DNA of 64,000 nucleotides, from contig CATOSU010000004.1 of assembly GCA_951812615.1 (NCBI GenBank), positions 124,001 to 188,000 of the forward strand, given 5' to 3'. A program made the translations under genes and the position numbers. Below, one piece after another: positions 34,374-42,421 of the stretch; position 1 is the first letter of the stretch; every line of letters starts with the position of its first letter. The stretch is from an uncultured Paracoccaceae bacterium. GTDB lineage: Bacteria; Pseudomonadota; Alphaproteobacteria; Rhodobacterales; Rhodobacteraceae. Below the pieces are notes generated by a model. That model ran no database searches, had not been told where the DNA came from, and saw nothing but the letters and a program-made list of their open reading frames with translations.

Positions 34374-36284
34374 CTAACCGGCCGGCAGCAGTATCCCTTC
34401 GAAGAAAGATGATAGTTCCTGATACCCATCCAGCGGCAGGACATGGGCAATGTACTGATCCGGACGGACGACGATCATGCAGCCCTTCTCGCGATCGATC
34501 CCGCGCATGTCAAAGATGTCGCCCATCCCTTTGTGATCAGTGCAGAAGACCTTTTCAAAGTCCTGCAGTCCAAGTTTTCCGGTGCAGGGACGAAGCAGCG
34601 TCGGCATCTTTTCGTATGCGATCTGGTCAAAGGTTTCCTGAAACACTGCACGCACATCGATCACGGCATCGATATCTTCCTGCGTGCCCGTGTGCTTGAC
34701 CACCGGCGAGGCCGGATCGCGTTCCAGCCAGTCTGCCAGCCGGGCAATGCCGTCCAGCCCGTCGGCCCCTGCAAAGGCGTAGATGCGCCAACGGCCGTCG
34801 GCTGTTGCCGCGTGTCCCATTTGCATCTGCTTGGCGTCGGAAACCCGGACAACCGGCGCAGAATGGAAGCGGCGGCCGATCTCTTCGCCCGTGGCCAGCG
34901 CCTGATGCGTCGCCGGGCCGATCAGCGGGGATTCAGAATACTTCACGGCCAGACCGCCGGTGAATTCCAGGTTGGCCTTGAAATGCCGCACGAAACGCGG
35001 CTCGTCACCCTTTTCCAACCCGGATTCTCCCGGCGGGGCGGACATGATCCGTGCCCATTCGTGGTCGGTATCGACCAGCCGCTTTGCTTCGGCCCAGCGT
35101 TCTGCAGAATAGCTGTGCAGCAGGTTCTTGTCGGCCCGGCCCTGAAAGACATGCGCCAGTTTCCAGCCGAGGTTGAAGGTATCCTGCATGGACACGTTCA
35201 TCCCCTGTCCGGCTTTCGGGCTATGCGTGTGACAGGCATCGCCAGCGGTGAAGACCCGGGGCGTTCGCGTGGCCTGTTCCTCTTCCGGCACATCGTCGAA
35301 CCTGTCGGTCAGGCGGTGACCGATCTCGTAAATCGACCACCATACAACCTCTTTCACGTCGATCGTGTAGGGGGCCATGATCCGGTTGGCTGCGGCGATC
35401 ATATCATCCTGGCTGAAGTTGCGCTCAGCCACTCGTTCGTCTTCGCTGAGCTTGTCGAGTTCCACATACATGCGGAACAGGTATCCGCCTTCGCGCGGCA
35501 AGATCAGCACGTTGCCCTCGCTTGCCGAAGTGATCAGGCATTTCTGCCGCACATCCGGAAAGTCGGTGTTGGCCAGAATATCCATCACGCCCCATGCCTG
35601 ATGCGCGGCATCGCCGTGCAATTCGCCGCCGATGGACTTGCGCACCATGGACCGCGCTCCGTCGCAGCCAACGACATAATTGGCGCGGACTGTCGTGCGT
35701 TCGCCCCAGTTCACACCGGTGTCTTCCAGCGTTGCGGTGACCGGGTAATCCTCGGTCGTGGGGTCGATTGTCAGGTCGTGCAGGGCCAGATTGTAATCGG
35801 GTTCCAGCCGGGCAGGGGCGTTTTTCATCACGTCGATAAAAAGCTCGTGCAGCCGCGCCTGGTTGATCAGGATATGCGGCATTTCCGAACTGTCGTCCGC
35901 CACGTCCTGCACCCGGCCAATGCGCTTGATATGGGTGGTGTTGTCCGGGTCCGGCATCCAGAAACTGGTCTGGTTCACCCAGTAGCTTTCGCGCTTCACC
36001 TTGTCGGCGAAGCCGAAGGCCTGAAACATCTCCATCGTGCGCGTATTGATTCCGTCGGCCTTGCCCTTGACGATATTGCAGGGGCTGCTTTCGACGATCA
36101 TCGTGTCGATTTCTGGGAACTGGGCAAGCTGTGCCGCCAGACACAGACCCGCCGGGCCGGTGCCCACGATCAGCACATCTACCTTTTCCGGCAGGGGCGC
36201 ATGCGCGCCCCGGTTCCGGCGACCCGGCGCTGCGTTCCTGATATCGGGATCACCGCCGCGAAATCCGTCCTTGTAATATTGCAT
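34374..36284 (-). CDS. FAD-dependent aromatic monooxygenase, 3-hydroxybenzoate 4-monooxygenase-like
   Basis: Class A flavoprotein hydroxylase of 636 residues. It shows VDVLIVGTGPAGLCLAAQLA (about 35-54, GxGxxG), the DG motif in VVGCDGARSMVRKSIGG (about 205) and the GD motif in FTAGDACHTHSPKAGQGMN, followed by the C-terminal thioredoxin-like domain of phenol hydroxylases. Length and the N-terminal pattern MQYYKDGFRGGDP resemble, from memory, 3-hydroxybenzoate 4-monooxygenase MobA (about 639 residues), which makes protocatechuate; phenol or resorcinol hydroxylases are alternatives. GGGAGGAAGGG precedes the ATG at 36284. The convergent TRAP transporter and MarR regulator fit uptake and sensing of its substrate. 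Confidence 0.88.
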   Translation of the reverse strand: MQYYKDGFRGGDPDIRNAAPGRRNRGAHAPLPEKVDVLIVGTGPAGLCLAAQLAQFPEIDTMIVESSPCNIVKGKADGINTRTMEMFQAFGFADKVKRESYWVNQTSFWMPDPDNTTHIKRIGRVQDVADDSSEMPHILINQARLHELFIDVMKNAPARLEPDYNLALHDLTIDPTTEDYPVTATLEDTGVNWGERTTVRANYVVGCDGARSMVRKSIGGELHGDAAHQAWGVMDILANTDFPDVRQKCLITSASEGNVLILPREGGYLFRMYVELDKLSEDERVAERNFSQDDMIAAANRIMAPYTIDVKEVVWWSIYEIGHRLTDRFDDVPEEEQATRTPRVFTAGDACHTHSPKAGQGMNVSMQDTFNLGWKLAHVFQGRADKNLLHSYSAERWAEAKRLVDTDHEWARIMSAPPGESGLEKGDEPRFVRHFKANLEFTGGLAVKYSESPLIGPATHQALATGEEIGRRFHSAPVVRVSDAKQMQMGHAATADGRWRIYAFAGADGLDGIARLADWLERDPASPVVKHTGTQEDIDAVIDVRAVFQETFDQIAYEKMPTLLRPCTGKLGLQDFEKVFCTDHKGMGDIFDMRGIDREKGCMIVVRPDQYIAHVLPLDGYQELSSFFEGILLPAG

Positions 36285-36318
36285 TGGGTCCCTTCCTCCC
36301 GTCGTTTTTCAAATCGAT

Positions 36319-36339
36319 TAATAATTATACTTATTATAC
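36319..36339. promoter_or_regulatory. AT-rich repeat in the monooxygenase promoter
   Basis: TAATAA (36319-36324) and TTATTA (36331-36336) form an inverted repeat six bases apart, and ATTATAC occurs twice (36324 and 36333). It lies 35-55 bases upstream of the monooxygenase ATG in a strikingly AT-rich patch, as expected for a promoter with an overlapping MarR-type operator. Which protein binds is not known. Confidence 0.45.
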
Positions 36340-36480
36340 GTTGTCAAATTATTATTCCGCCGATTTTCCGTGTCACGTGAACCGGCAGGAAGACAACACC
36401 GGATCCTGCGCGCCATTGCGTATCTTCCGTGGTAACATTTCACAACGTTTACAAAGTGCTGCCCGTTTGGGTGCACTGCT

Positions 36481-38544
36481 TCAGTTCTGTTTGCGGATCA
36501 CCGCCTGCAGGATCCTGTCGGCGGTCATCGCGATCAGGGCCATACCCAGCCCGGCCACCAGTCCGGCGCCGGCATTTGCCTCTCCAAGGGCAACATAGAT
36601 CGCCTGTCCCAGACCTGTGGTCCCGACAAGAGCGGCGATCACCAGCATGCCCAGCCCGTAAAGAACCGTCTGATTGATCCCGATCAGGATCTGCGGGAGC
36701 GATTGCGGCAGCCGGACCTGCCAGAACAGCTGCCATGACGAACACCCACAGGACAGCCCGGCATCGATCAGAGTTCCGGGAACCGAACGCAACCCGTGCT
36801 CGGTGTACCGGATCATCGGCACGATGGCATAGGCGATGATCGCCAGAAGGGCAGTGAAATCACCGACCTGAAACAGCATCAGTGCCGGGATCAGCAGCAC
36901 GAATTGCGGCAATGTCTGCAGCATGTCGTTGATCGGGCGGATGATACCGGACACCGTGTCCGACGATGCCGCCCAGATCCCGATCAGGCCGCCGAAGAAA
37001 ATGCACATCAGCACGGCGACGAAGCACAGATAGACCGACAGCATCGCCTGCGGCCACAGCCCGTTGATCAGCAGGTATATCACCGTGCCCGCGGCCAGCA
37101 ACGCCAGCCGGCGGCCACCGACCTGAAAAGCCACCAGCGTGATCAGCAGAAAGACCGAGGCCCATGGCAGCCCGGTCGCCCCGAAATAGAAAAACCCGGC
37201 CATGACAAGGATCGCAACGCCGGTCTTCCACCGGTTCAGGCCAAAGGCCGCAGCGGCGCAGATCAGCGTGACGATCCAGTAGGTCGTTTTCATGCCGGGG
37301 GTAAACGTAATCCCCCATGTGAACGGAACGATGGCCCGTTCGAACCCCAGCTTGACGGGCAACAGAACGTAAAACTGCACGCTGTTCTTCAGCGCAGCCA
37401 TGACATCGCCATAGGCGAGCAGAAAATCGGTGGTGGCCTGATTGATCACCTGCGCGGGGAAAAACACCCTTGTTTCAGGCCAGACCCACAGAGCGGGCAG
37501 CAGCAGCGCCGCAACCGCCGCGACACCAAGCGCAGCGCCGAGGACAAGCGCGAACCGCCGCAGGGAAAGACCAACATGACTGGCGCCCGGCAATTGCCGC
37601 GCGGCATAGGCTGAACTGACCCGGTCAAGCAGAATGGCAAGGATGACAATGACGATGCCCGCCAGCAGGCTGTGACCGAACTGGGCCTTGCGCATTGCCG
37701 AAAGCACCTCCCACCCGATATCTTCGAACCCGCCGATGATGGCGGCGATGATGACCATCGACAGGGCCGCCATGGTCGTCTGGTTCACACCGATCAGCAT
37801 TTGCGGCATCGCCGACGGAAACTCGGCCCAGACGAATTGCTGCGGTCTGGAACAGCCCGACATCCGGGCGCTTTCCAGCACGGCGGGCGGGATGCGCTGA
37901 AACCCCAGAATGGTGTTGCGCACCATCGGCGGAACGGCAAAGACCACGCTGGCGATCAGGCCGACAACCGGACCAAAGCCAAAAAGCAGCAGGATCGGGA
38001 TGAGATAGGCGAAGGCCGGGATCGTCTGCATCAGGTCCAGCATCGGCATGATGATCCGGCGCGCGCGCTCGGACCGGTAGCCCAGGTATCCGATGCCGAA
38101 ACCGATCAGGACCGACAGCGGCAGGGCCACCAGCACCAGTGACAGCGTGTTCATCGCCGGTATCCAGTAGCCGGAAATCAGGACGTAAAACAGCAACGCC
38201 ACCGTCAGCGCCGCCAGCCGCCAGCCGCCGCCCTGCCATGCGATCAGGGCAAACAGACAGACCGAAACCACCCAGGGGGCGCCGGTCAGGAAGAACTGTA
38301 CGCCGGAAAACACCACGTTCAGCCCGCCGCTGATGGCGCGCGTCACGCCCTGCGCACCGGCAACGATGCCGTCCATCACGACATTGACGGCCTCGGCGAT
38401 CGGCAGGGTCCACGCGTCGGGATAGGCGATGATATGAGGGTACGCGGCCCGTTGCATCAGCAAAAGCGCGGTCAGTGCAAGGACGACCAGCCACGGCCAG
38501 GCCCGCACGCAGGAGACTACGAATGACCGGCCAAATGCGGTCAA
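36481..38544 (-). CDS. Betaine/TMAO-type ABC transporter permease, two permease domains fused
   Basis: Inner-membrane protein of 687 residues in which two complete binding-protein-dependent permease domains follow one another. Each has its own EAA loop contacting the ATPase: ESARMSGCSRPQQFVWAEFP (about residues 225-244) and DAGLSCGCSSWQLFWQVRLP (about 620). Ordinary ProW/OpuAB permeases have one domain and dimerise; here the dimer is made as one chain, as reported for roseobacter TmoW. The TTG start at 38544 overlaps the ATPase stop and follows GGAGG by 7 bases. With the ATPase and binding protein it should import a quaternary amine or N-oxide. Confidence 0.9.
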   Translation of the reverse strand: MTAFGRSFVVSCVRAWPWLVVLALTALLLMQRAAYPHIIAYPDAWTLPIAEAVNVVMDGIVAGAQGVTRAISGGLNVVFSGVQFFLTGAPWVVSVCLFALIAWQGGGWRLAALTVALLFYVLISGYWIPAMNTLSLVLVALPLSVLIGFGIGYLGYRSERARRIIMPMLDLMQTIPAFAYLIPILLLFGFGPVVGLIASVVFAVPPMVRNTILGFQRIPPAVLESARMSGCSRPQQFVWAEFPSAMPQMLIGVNQTTMAALSMVIIAAIIGGFEDIGWEVLSAMRKAQFGHSLLAGIVIVILAILLDRVSSAYAARQLPGASHVGLSLRRFALVLGAALGVAAVAALLLPALWVWPETRVFFPAQVINQATTDFLLAYGDVMAALKNSVQFYVLLPVKLGFERAIVPFTWGITFTPGMKTTYWIVTLICAAAAFGLNRWKTGVAILVMAGFFYFGATGLPWASVFLLITLVAFQVGGRRLALLAAGTVIYLLINGLWPQAMLSVYLCFVAVLMCIFFGGLIGIWAASSDTVSGIIRPINDMLQTLPQFVLLIPALMLFQVGDFTALLAIIAYAIVPMIRYTEHGLRSVPGTLIDAGLSCGCSSWQLFWQVRLPQSLPQILIGINQTVLYGLGMLVIAALVGTTGLGQAIYVALGEANAGAGLVAGLGMALIAMTADRILQAVIRKQN

Positions 38545-39596
38545 CTGTTTGCCTCCGGGGCATCGTGATACAGCGACCGGATGACTTCCAGCGGATGCAG
38601 GGACCCAAGCACCGACCCGTCATTGTCGGTGACATCAACCGTTTCGGTTTTCTCGTCGAACAGCTTGATGGCGTCCTCAAGGATGGAATCCCGCGCCACC
38701 GAGGGATGGGTTTCCCCGTCCTTCCATGGCGGGCTCATCACGTCTTCGGCGCGCAGCACGTTGGCCAGCGGCACGTCGCCGATAAACTCGCGCACATAGT
38801 CATCGGCAGGGTGCAGCACGATTTCGGCCGGCGACCCGATCTGAACGATCTCGCCATCCTTCATGATACAGATCTTGTCGGCCAGCTTCAGGGCTTCGAG
38901 AAAATCATGGGTGACGAAAACGATGGTCTTGTTCAACTGCGTCTGTAGCCGCAGAAATTCGTCCTGCATCTGGGCGCGGATCAGGGGGTCCAGCGCCGAA
39001 AACGGCTCGTCCAGGAACCACAGTTCAGGCTCCACCGCCAGCGACCGCGCGATGCCGACCCGCTGCTGCTGACCACCGGACAATTCGTGCGGATATGCGG
39101 TTTCCTTGCCCTTCAGGCCGACAAGTTCGATCATCTTTCGGGCATGCGCCCGGCGTTCGCTGCGCGGCCGGCGCTGTGCTTTGAGCGGAAAGGCCACATT
39201 CTGCACCACGTCAAGATGCGGCAGCAGGCCGAAACTCTGGAACACCATGCCCATCTTGTGCCGCCGGATTTCGATCAGTTCGCGCGACGCGGCCGCCAGC
39301 AGGTCGGTGTCGTCAAGGAAAACCTGCCCGCAGGTTGGCTCGTCCAGCCGGGAAATGGCGCGCAGGACCGTGGATTTTCCGGAGCCCGACAGGCCCATGA
39401 TCACGAAGATCTGGCCCTCGTAGACGTCAAAGCTCACATCCGCGGCGGCCACGAAATGCTCCTGCGACCGGACATGGTCCAGTTGCTCGGCAAGGGTCAT
39501 GTTCCTGAAATCGCCGGACACCAACCGTTTCGGGTTCGGGCCATAGACTTTCCACAGGTCCCGGACCGACAGTTTCGGAACCGCCTGGTTTGTCAT
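38541..39596 (-). CDS. Betaine/TMAO-type ABC transporter ATPase (ProV-like)
   Basis: ATP-binding subunit of 351 residues. Walker A is GLSGSGKS (about 68-75), the signature ELSGGQQQRVGIA is near residue 175, and Walker B with catalytic Glu is LWFLDEPFSALDP. The Q-loop (VFQSFGLLPH) and H-loop (FVTHD) are present. The family's C-terminal CBS region is short and seems reduced to one module (about 285-345). ProV-type extensions before Walker A (GDFRNMTLAEQLDHVRSQEH) support the betaine family. GGAGAG precedes the ATG at 39596. The stop overlaps the permease start. Confidence 0.92.
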   Translation of the reverse strand: MTNQAVPKLSVRDLWKVYGPNPKRLVSGDFRNMTLAEQLDHVRSQEHFVAAADVSFDVYEGQIFVIMGLSGSGKSTVLRAISRLDEPTCGQVFLDDTDLLAAASRELIEIRRHKMGMVFQSFGLLPHLDVVQNVAFPLKAQRRPRSERRAHARKMIELVGLKGKETAYPHELSGGQQQRVGIARSLAVEPELWFLDEPFSALDPLIRAQMQDEFLRLQTQLNKTIVFVTHDFLEALKLADKICIMKDGEIVQIGSPAEIVLHPADDYVREFIGDVPLANVLRAEDVMSPPWKDGETHPSVARDSILEDAIKLFDEKTETVDVTDNDGSVLGSLHPLEVIRSLYHDAPEANS

Positions 39597-39616
39597 TATG
39601 TGCTCTCCAAAGCGGC

Positions 39617-39639
39617 GCGGCCCGGACATGCCGAGCCGC
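39617..39639 (-). terminator. Stem-loop between binding-protein and ATPase genes
   Basis: On the minus strand nine-base arms (39639-39631 and 39625-39617) pair with one G-T wobble around a five-base loop, 15 bases after the binding-protein stop. No U-tract follows. Probably it stabilises the upstream message. Confidence 0.55.
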
Positions 39640-39653
39640 ACCAATCCACTGGC

Positions 39654-40625
39654 TTACTGGGTCGCGGCTTCGACCCAGGGTTTCCAGACCGAACCGTTGG
39701 CCTCGACCCAGGCCGCCACGACCTCTTCGATCGCCTGACCGTCTTGGTCGATGGCCTTCATCATGGCTTCCTGTTCGCCGGTATCCAGCGTGTAGGCCTG
39801 CAGAACTTCAAATGCCGCCGGCCATTTCTCTGCGAAGCCGGACCATGCCACTTTCATCGTGACCGGTGCTTCGACCCCGCAATCCCCGGTTGCGTTGGGG
39901 TTGGGACCCCATGCCGGGTCAGTGGCGCAGGCCGGTTCATAGGCGGGCAGTTCCACCCATCCGGCATCAACCTCGGAGAACACCCAATGCGGCGCCCAGA
40001 ACATCATCACCAACGGTGTCTTTCGTGCGTCCGCAGCCTTCAGTTCAGCAACCAGCGCCCCTTCGGAGCCGGCAGGCACGGCCTTGTAGTCAAGCGCCAT
40101 GCTCTTGATGATATCGGCCGACCGTGTGCCCCAGTCCGCGGGATAGGCAAGGATGCGGCCCTGCGGGAAGGTTTCTGCCGTGACAAGCGCATCCTTACAC
40201 GCGACCAGCGCCTCCCAGTCCGGCAGGCCCGGGCACACTTCTTCCATGTGCTTGGGATACATCCACCCTTCGCGGGTTGTCAGGCCGAGCGGCCCGATAT
40301 CGACAATTTTTCCGGCCTCTTTCATCTTGGGATAAATCTCGCCGACATTGTTGGTCCAGACCTCGAGCGTGGCGTGAAGATCGCCGTCCGCCAGCGCCGT
40401 GTGCTGGGGATAGTTGCCGGCGGTGACGTATTCCACGTCATATCCCATGCTTTGCAGCATCTGCCCGGCGATATGGGTCGAAATATGCTGACCGGTCCAT
40501 TCGTTGATCGCCAGCTTGATGGTTTCGTCCGTCGCGCCCAGATCGGCAGCAACGGCCGCGCCCGCGGGCGAAACAGCAACAGCACCCGCGATCAACGCGG
40601 CCCTGATTTTGTGATTGGTGAACAT
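39654..40625 (-). CDS. ABC transporter substrate-binding protein for a quaternary amine (OpuAC/TmoX-like)
   Basis: Periplasmic binding protein of 323 residues with a Sec signal (about 1-26, ending AAVAADLG). The OpuAC fold is supported by INEWTGQHISTHIAGQMLQ, LEVWTNNVGEIYPKMKEAG and VMMFWAPHWVFSEVD. These segments supply several tryptophans (WTG, WTN, GWMYP, FWAPHW) of the type that form an aromatic cage around trimethylammonium groups. Four cysteines (VCPGLP, ACKDA, PACATDP, DCGVE) may form disulfides. AGGAGG precedes the ATG at 40625. TMAO, glycine betaine, carnitine or choline are all possible ligands; the cage residues cannot be assigned with certainty by eye. Confidence 0.88.
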   Translation of the reverse strand: MFTNHKIRAALIAGAVAVSPAGAAVAADLGATDETIKLAINEWTGQHISTHIAGQMLQSMGYDVEYVTAGNYPQHTALADGDLHATLEVWTNNVGEIYPKMKEAGKIVDIGPLGLTTREGWMYPKHMEEVCPGLPDWEALVACKDALVTAETFPQGRILAYPADWGTRSADIIKSMALDYKAVPAGSEGALVAELKAADARKTPLVMMFWAPHWVFSEVDAGWVELPAYEPACATDPAWGPNPNATGDCGVEAPVTMKVAWSGFAEKWPAAFEVLQAYTLDTGEQEAMMKAIDQDGQAIEEVVAAWVEANGSVWKPWVEAATQ

Positions 40626-40678
40626 GTAACCTCCTGTGTTGGTTTGACAGTTTTTCGTTTTGGTCTTGGTTGGCCGGG

Positions 40679-41485
40679 CTACCAGAGCGCCCCGCCGGTT
40701 ATCTGGATATTGTCCATCGACAGGCCGAATGCCTCGTCCCGGCACAGAAACGCCGCCGTTGCGGCGACCTCTTCGGGCTGGATGATCCTCTGTTGTGGAT
40801 TCTGGCGCCTGATCTCCGAGATGATGTCCTGGCCGGTCCGTCCCTTTCCTTCGCGTTCCGCAACTTCGGCAGTGTTGACGCGCATCAGTTCGGTTTCAAC
40901 CCAGGTCGGGCTGATCATGGTGCAGCCGACGCCATGCGCCGCCCCTTCCAGCGCAACACAGCGGGTCAGGCCCAGCAGCCCGGCTTTCGACGCACAATAG
41001 GCCGGGTTGTCCTTCCAGCCGACCGTGGCCGCGGTTGATCCGATATTGATGATCCGTCCCCATTTTCTTTCGATCATACCCGGCAGGCAGGCGCGTGTCA
41101 TGCGAAAGGCGCCGGTCAGGTTGGTGTTCAGGATCTGGTCCCACAGCGCGTCCGAATGGCCTACAACGCCCTTTTCCGTGGTGATTCCGGCAGCATTGAC
41201 CAGAATGTCGACCGGCCCCAGCGAATCCGTGCAGGATCGCATGAACGCATCGACCGAAACCGCGTCGCATACGTCCAGAACTGCAATATGATCCATGGCA
41301 CCGGCGGCGGTCGGTTGCTTCGGATCGCCGTCAGGGTCTTTTTCCACCCGGCGGGAGCCAACGGCCACAGCCGCACCATGCGCAGCCAAAGCCTGCGCAA
41401 TGGCCAGACCGACACCTGACAGCCCGCCCGTGATGCAGGCGGTGCGTCCTTTCAGAAAATCGTCTCGGGCAGAGGCGTCTGGCAT
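40679..41485 (-). CDS. Short-chain dehydrogenase/reductase (SDR)
   Basis: Classical SDR of 268 residues. The cofactor motif is TGGLSGVGLAIAQAL (about 19-33), NAAG is at 97-100, and the catalytic Ser150, Tyr163 and Lys167 are in INIGSTAA and YCASKAG. A 3-hydroxyacid or alcohol substrate is typical. It is the first gene of the minus unit that continues into the betaine-type ABC transporter 53 bases later, and it is divergent from the sulfotransferase-like gene. A role in oxidising a side-chain hydroxyl of the imported compound (as in carnitine or choline-like substrates) is inferred only. Confidence 0.9.
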   Translation of the reverse strand: MPDASARDDFLKGRTACITGGLSGVGLAIAQALAAHGAAVAVGSRRVEKDPDGDPKQPTAAGAMDHIAVLDVCDAVSVDAFMRSCTDSLGPVDILVNAAGITTEKGVVGHSDALWDQILNTNLTGAFRMTRACLPGMIERKWGRIINIGSTAATVGWKDNPAYCASKAGLLGLTRCVALEGAAHGVGCTMISPTWVETELMRVNTAEVAEREGKGRTGQDIISEIRRQNPQQRIIQPEEVAATAAFLCRDEAFGLSMDNIQITGGALW

Positions 41486-41650
41486 CGCGGTATCCTGTCA
41501 CCAACAGGTGCATCATAGGTGCCTGTCCGGTGCATGAGTACAATTTCCTGCCACAGGTGCAAACGACAACATGACATTCCCGATCCCGCACCGGTAACCT
41601 GTGCCAACCGCACAGGCGGGCGAGTCGCAGTTTTTGGCGGGGAAGAAGTG

Positions 41651-42406
41651 ATGCACCAGATATTCGCTTTGTGGGCACATCCGCGGTCCATGTCCACGGC
41701 CACGGAACGGGTCATGCGGGAAAGAGGCGACCTGACCTGCTTTCACGAACCGTTCATGTACGACTACTACATCGGTCGTCAGGTCCGGATCATGCCGCAT
41801 TTCGAGGCCGAAAAAGACCGCCCGGTTACTTACGCAACCATTCGCGACATGCTGTTGAAGCAGGCCGAAAAGGGGCCGGTTTTCATCAAGGACATGAGCT
41901 ATTACGTGTGGCCGCGGATCCTTGACGATGCGGACCTGTCAGAGCGGCTGGTCAACTGCTTCCTGATCCGGGATCCTGTCGCGTCTATCGCGTCCTATTT
42001 CAAACTGGACCCCGAAGTGACCTGCGAGGAAATCGGGCTCGAAGCGCAGGCCCGCCACTATCAGACGCTGAAGCAGGCAGGGCAGGATCCCGCGGTGCTT
42101 CAGGCCGAAGACATTCGCGCTGACACGCCAAGGGCGCTCGGCGCCTTGTGGCGCAGGATCGGTCTGCCGCCCGCGGACCATGCCTTTGACTGGCAGGAGG
42201 AGCAGCCAGAGGAATGGGCGCAGGTCGACGGGTGGCATGGCGATGTCAGCGCGTCCAAGGGGATCCGGCCGCTGGACGCCGCTGAACTGCAGGCCCAGAA
42301 AGACAAGTTCGCGCAACTGGCGCAGGAACACCCGAAAGCGCAGGCGTTCCTCGATCACCACATGCCGCACTACCAAATGCTCAAAGCCAACGCCCTGCAG
42401 CTCTGA
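41651..42406 (+). CDS. Sulfotransferase-like P-loop protein
   Basis: Protein of 251 residues with the phosphosulfate-binding-type loop ALWAHPRSMSTATERVMRER near the N-terminus (about 5-24), and CFLIRDPVASIASYFKLDP (about 115-133), which matches the 3'-phosphate-binding region of sulfotransferases. Later segments (WQEEQPEEWAQVDGWHGDVSASKGI, given here in parts) carry conserved Trp residues. The ATG at 41651 follows GGGGAAGAAG; the frame is open upstream but without a ribosome site. It is alone on the + strand between SDR and aminotransferase genes. Real sulfotransferase activity in this metabolic context is unproven. Confidence 0.75.
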   Translation: MHQIFALWAHPRSMSTATERVMRERGDLTCFHEPFMYDYYIGRQVRIMPHFEAEKDRPVTYATIRDMLLKQAEKGPVFIKDMSYYVWPRILDDADLSERLVNCFLIRDPVASIASYFKLDPEVTCEEIGLEAQARHYQTLKQAGQDPAVLQAEDIRADTPRALGALWRRIGLPPADHAFDWQEEQPEEWAQVDGWHGDVSASKGIRPLDAAELQAQKDKFAQLAQEHPKAQAFLDHHMPHYQMLKANALQL

Positions 42407-42421
42407 ACGGTCATGCAACGC

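Noticed and set aside
34443-36380. Long + strand frame opposite the monooxygenase gene
   Set aside because: Same explanation: a shadow of the real minus-strand gene, with no ribosome site or family pattern.
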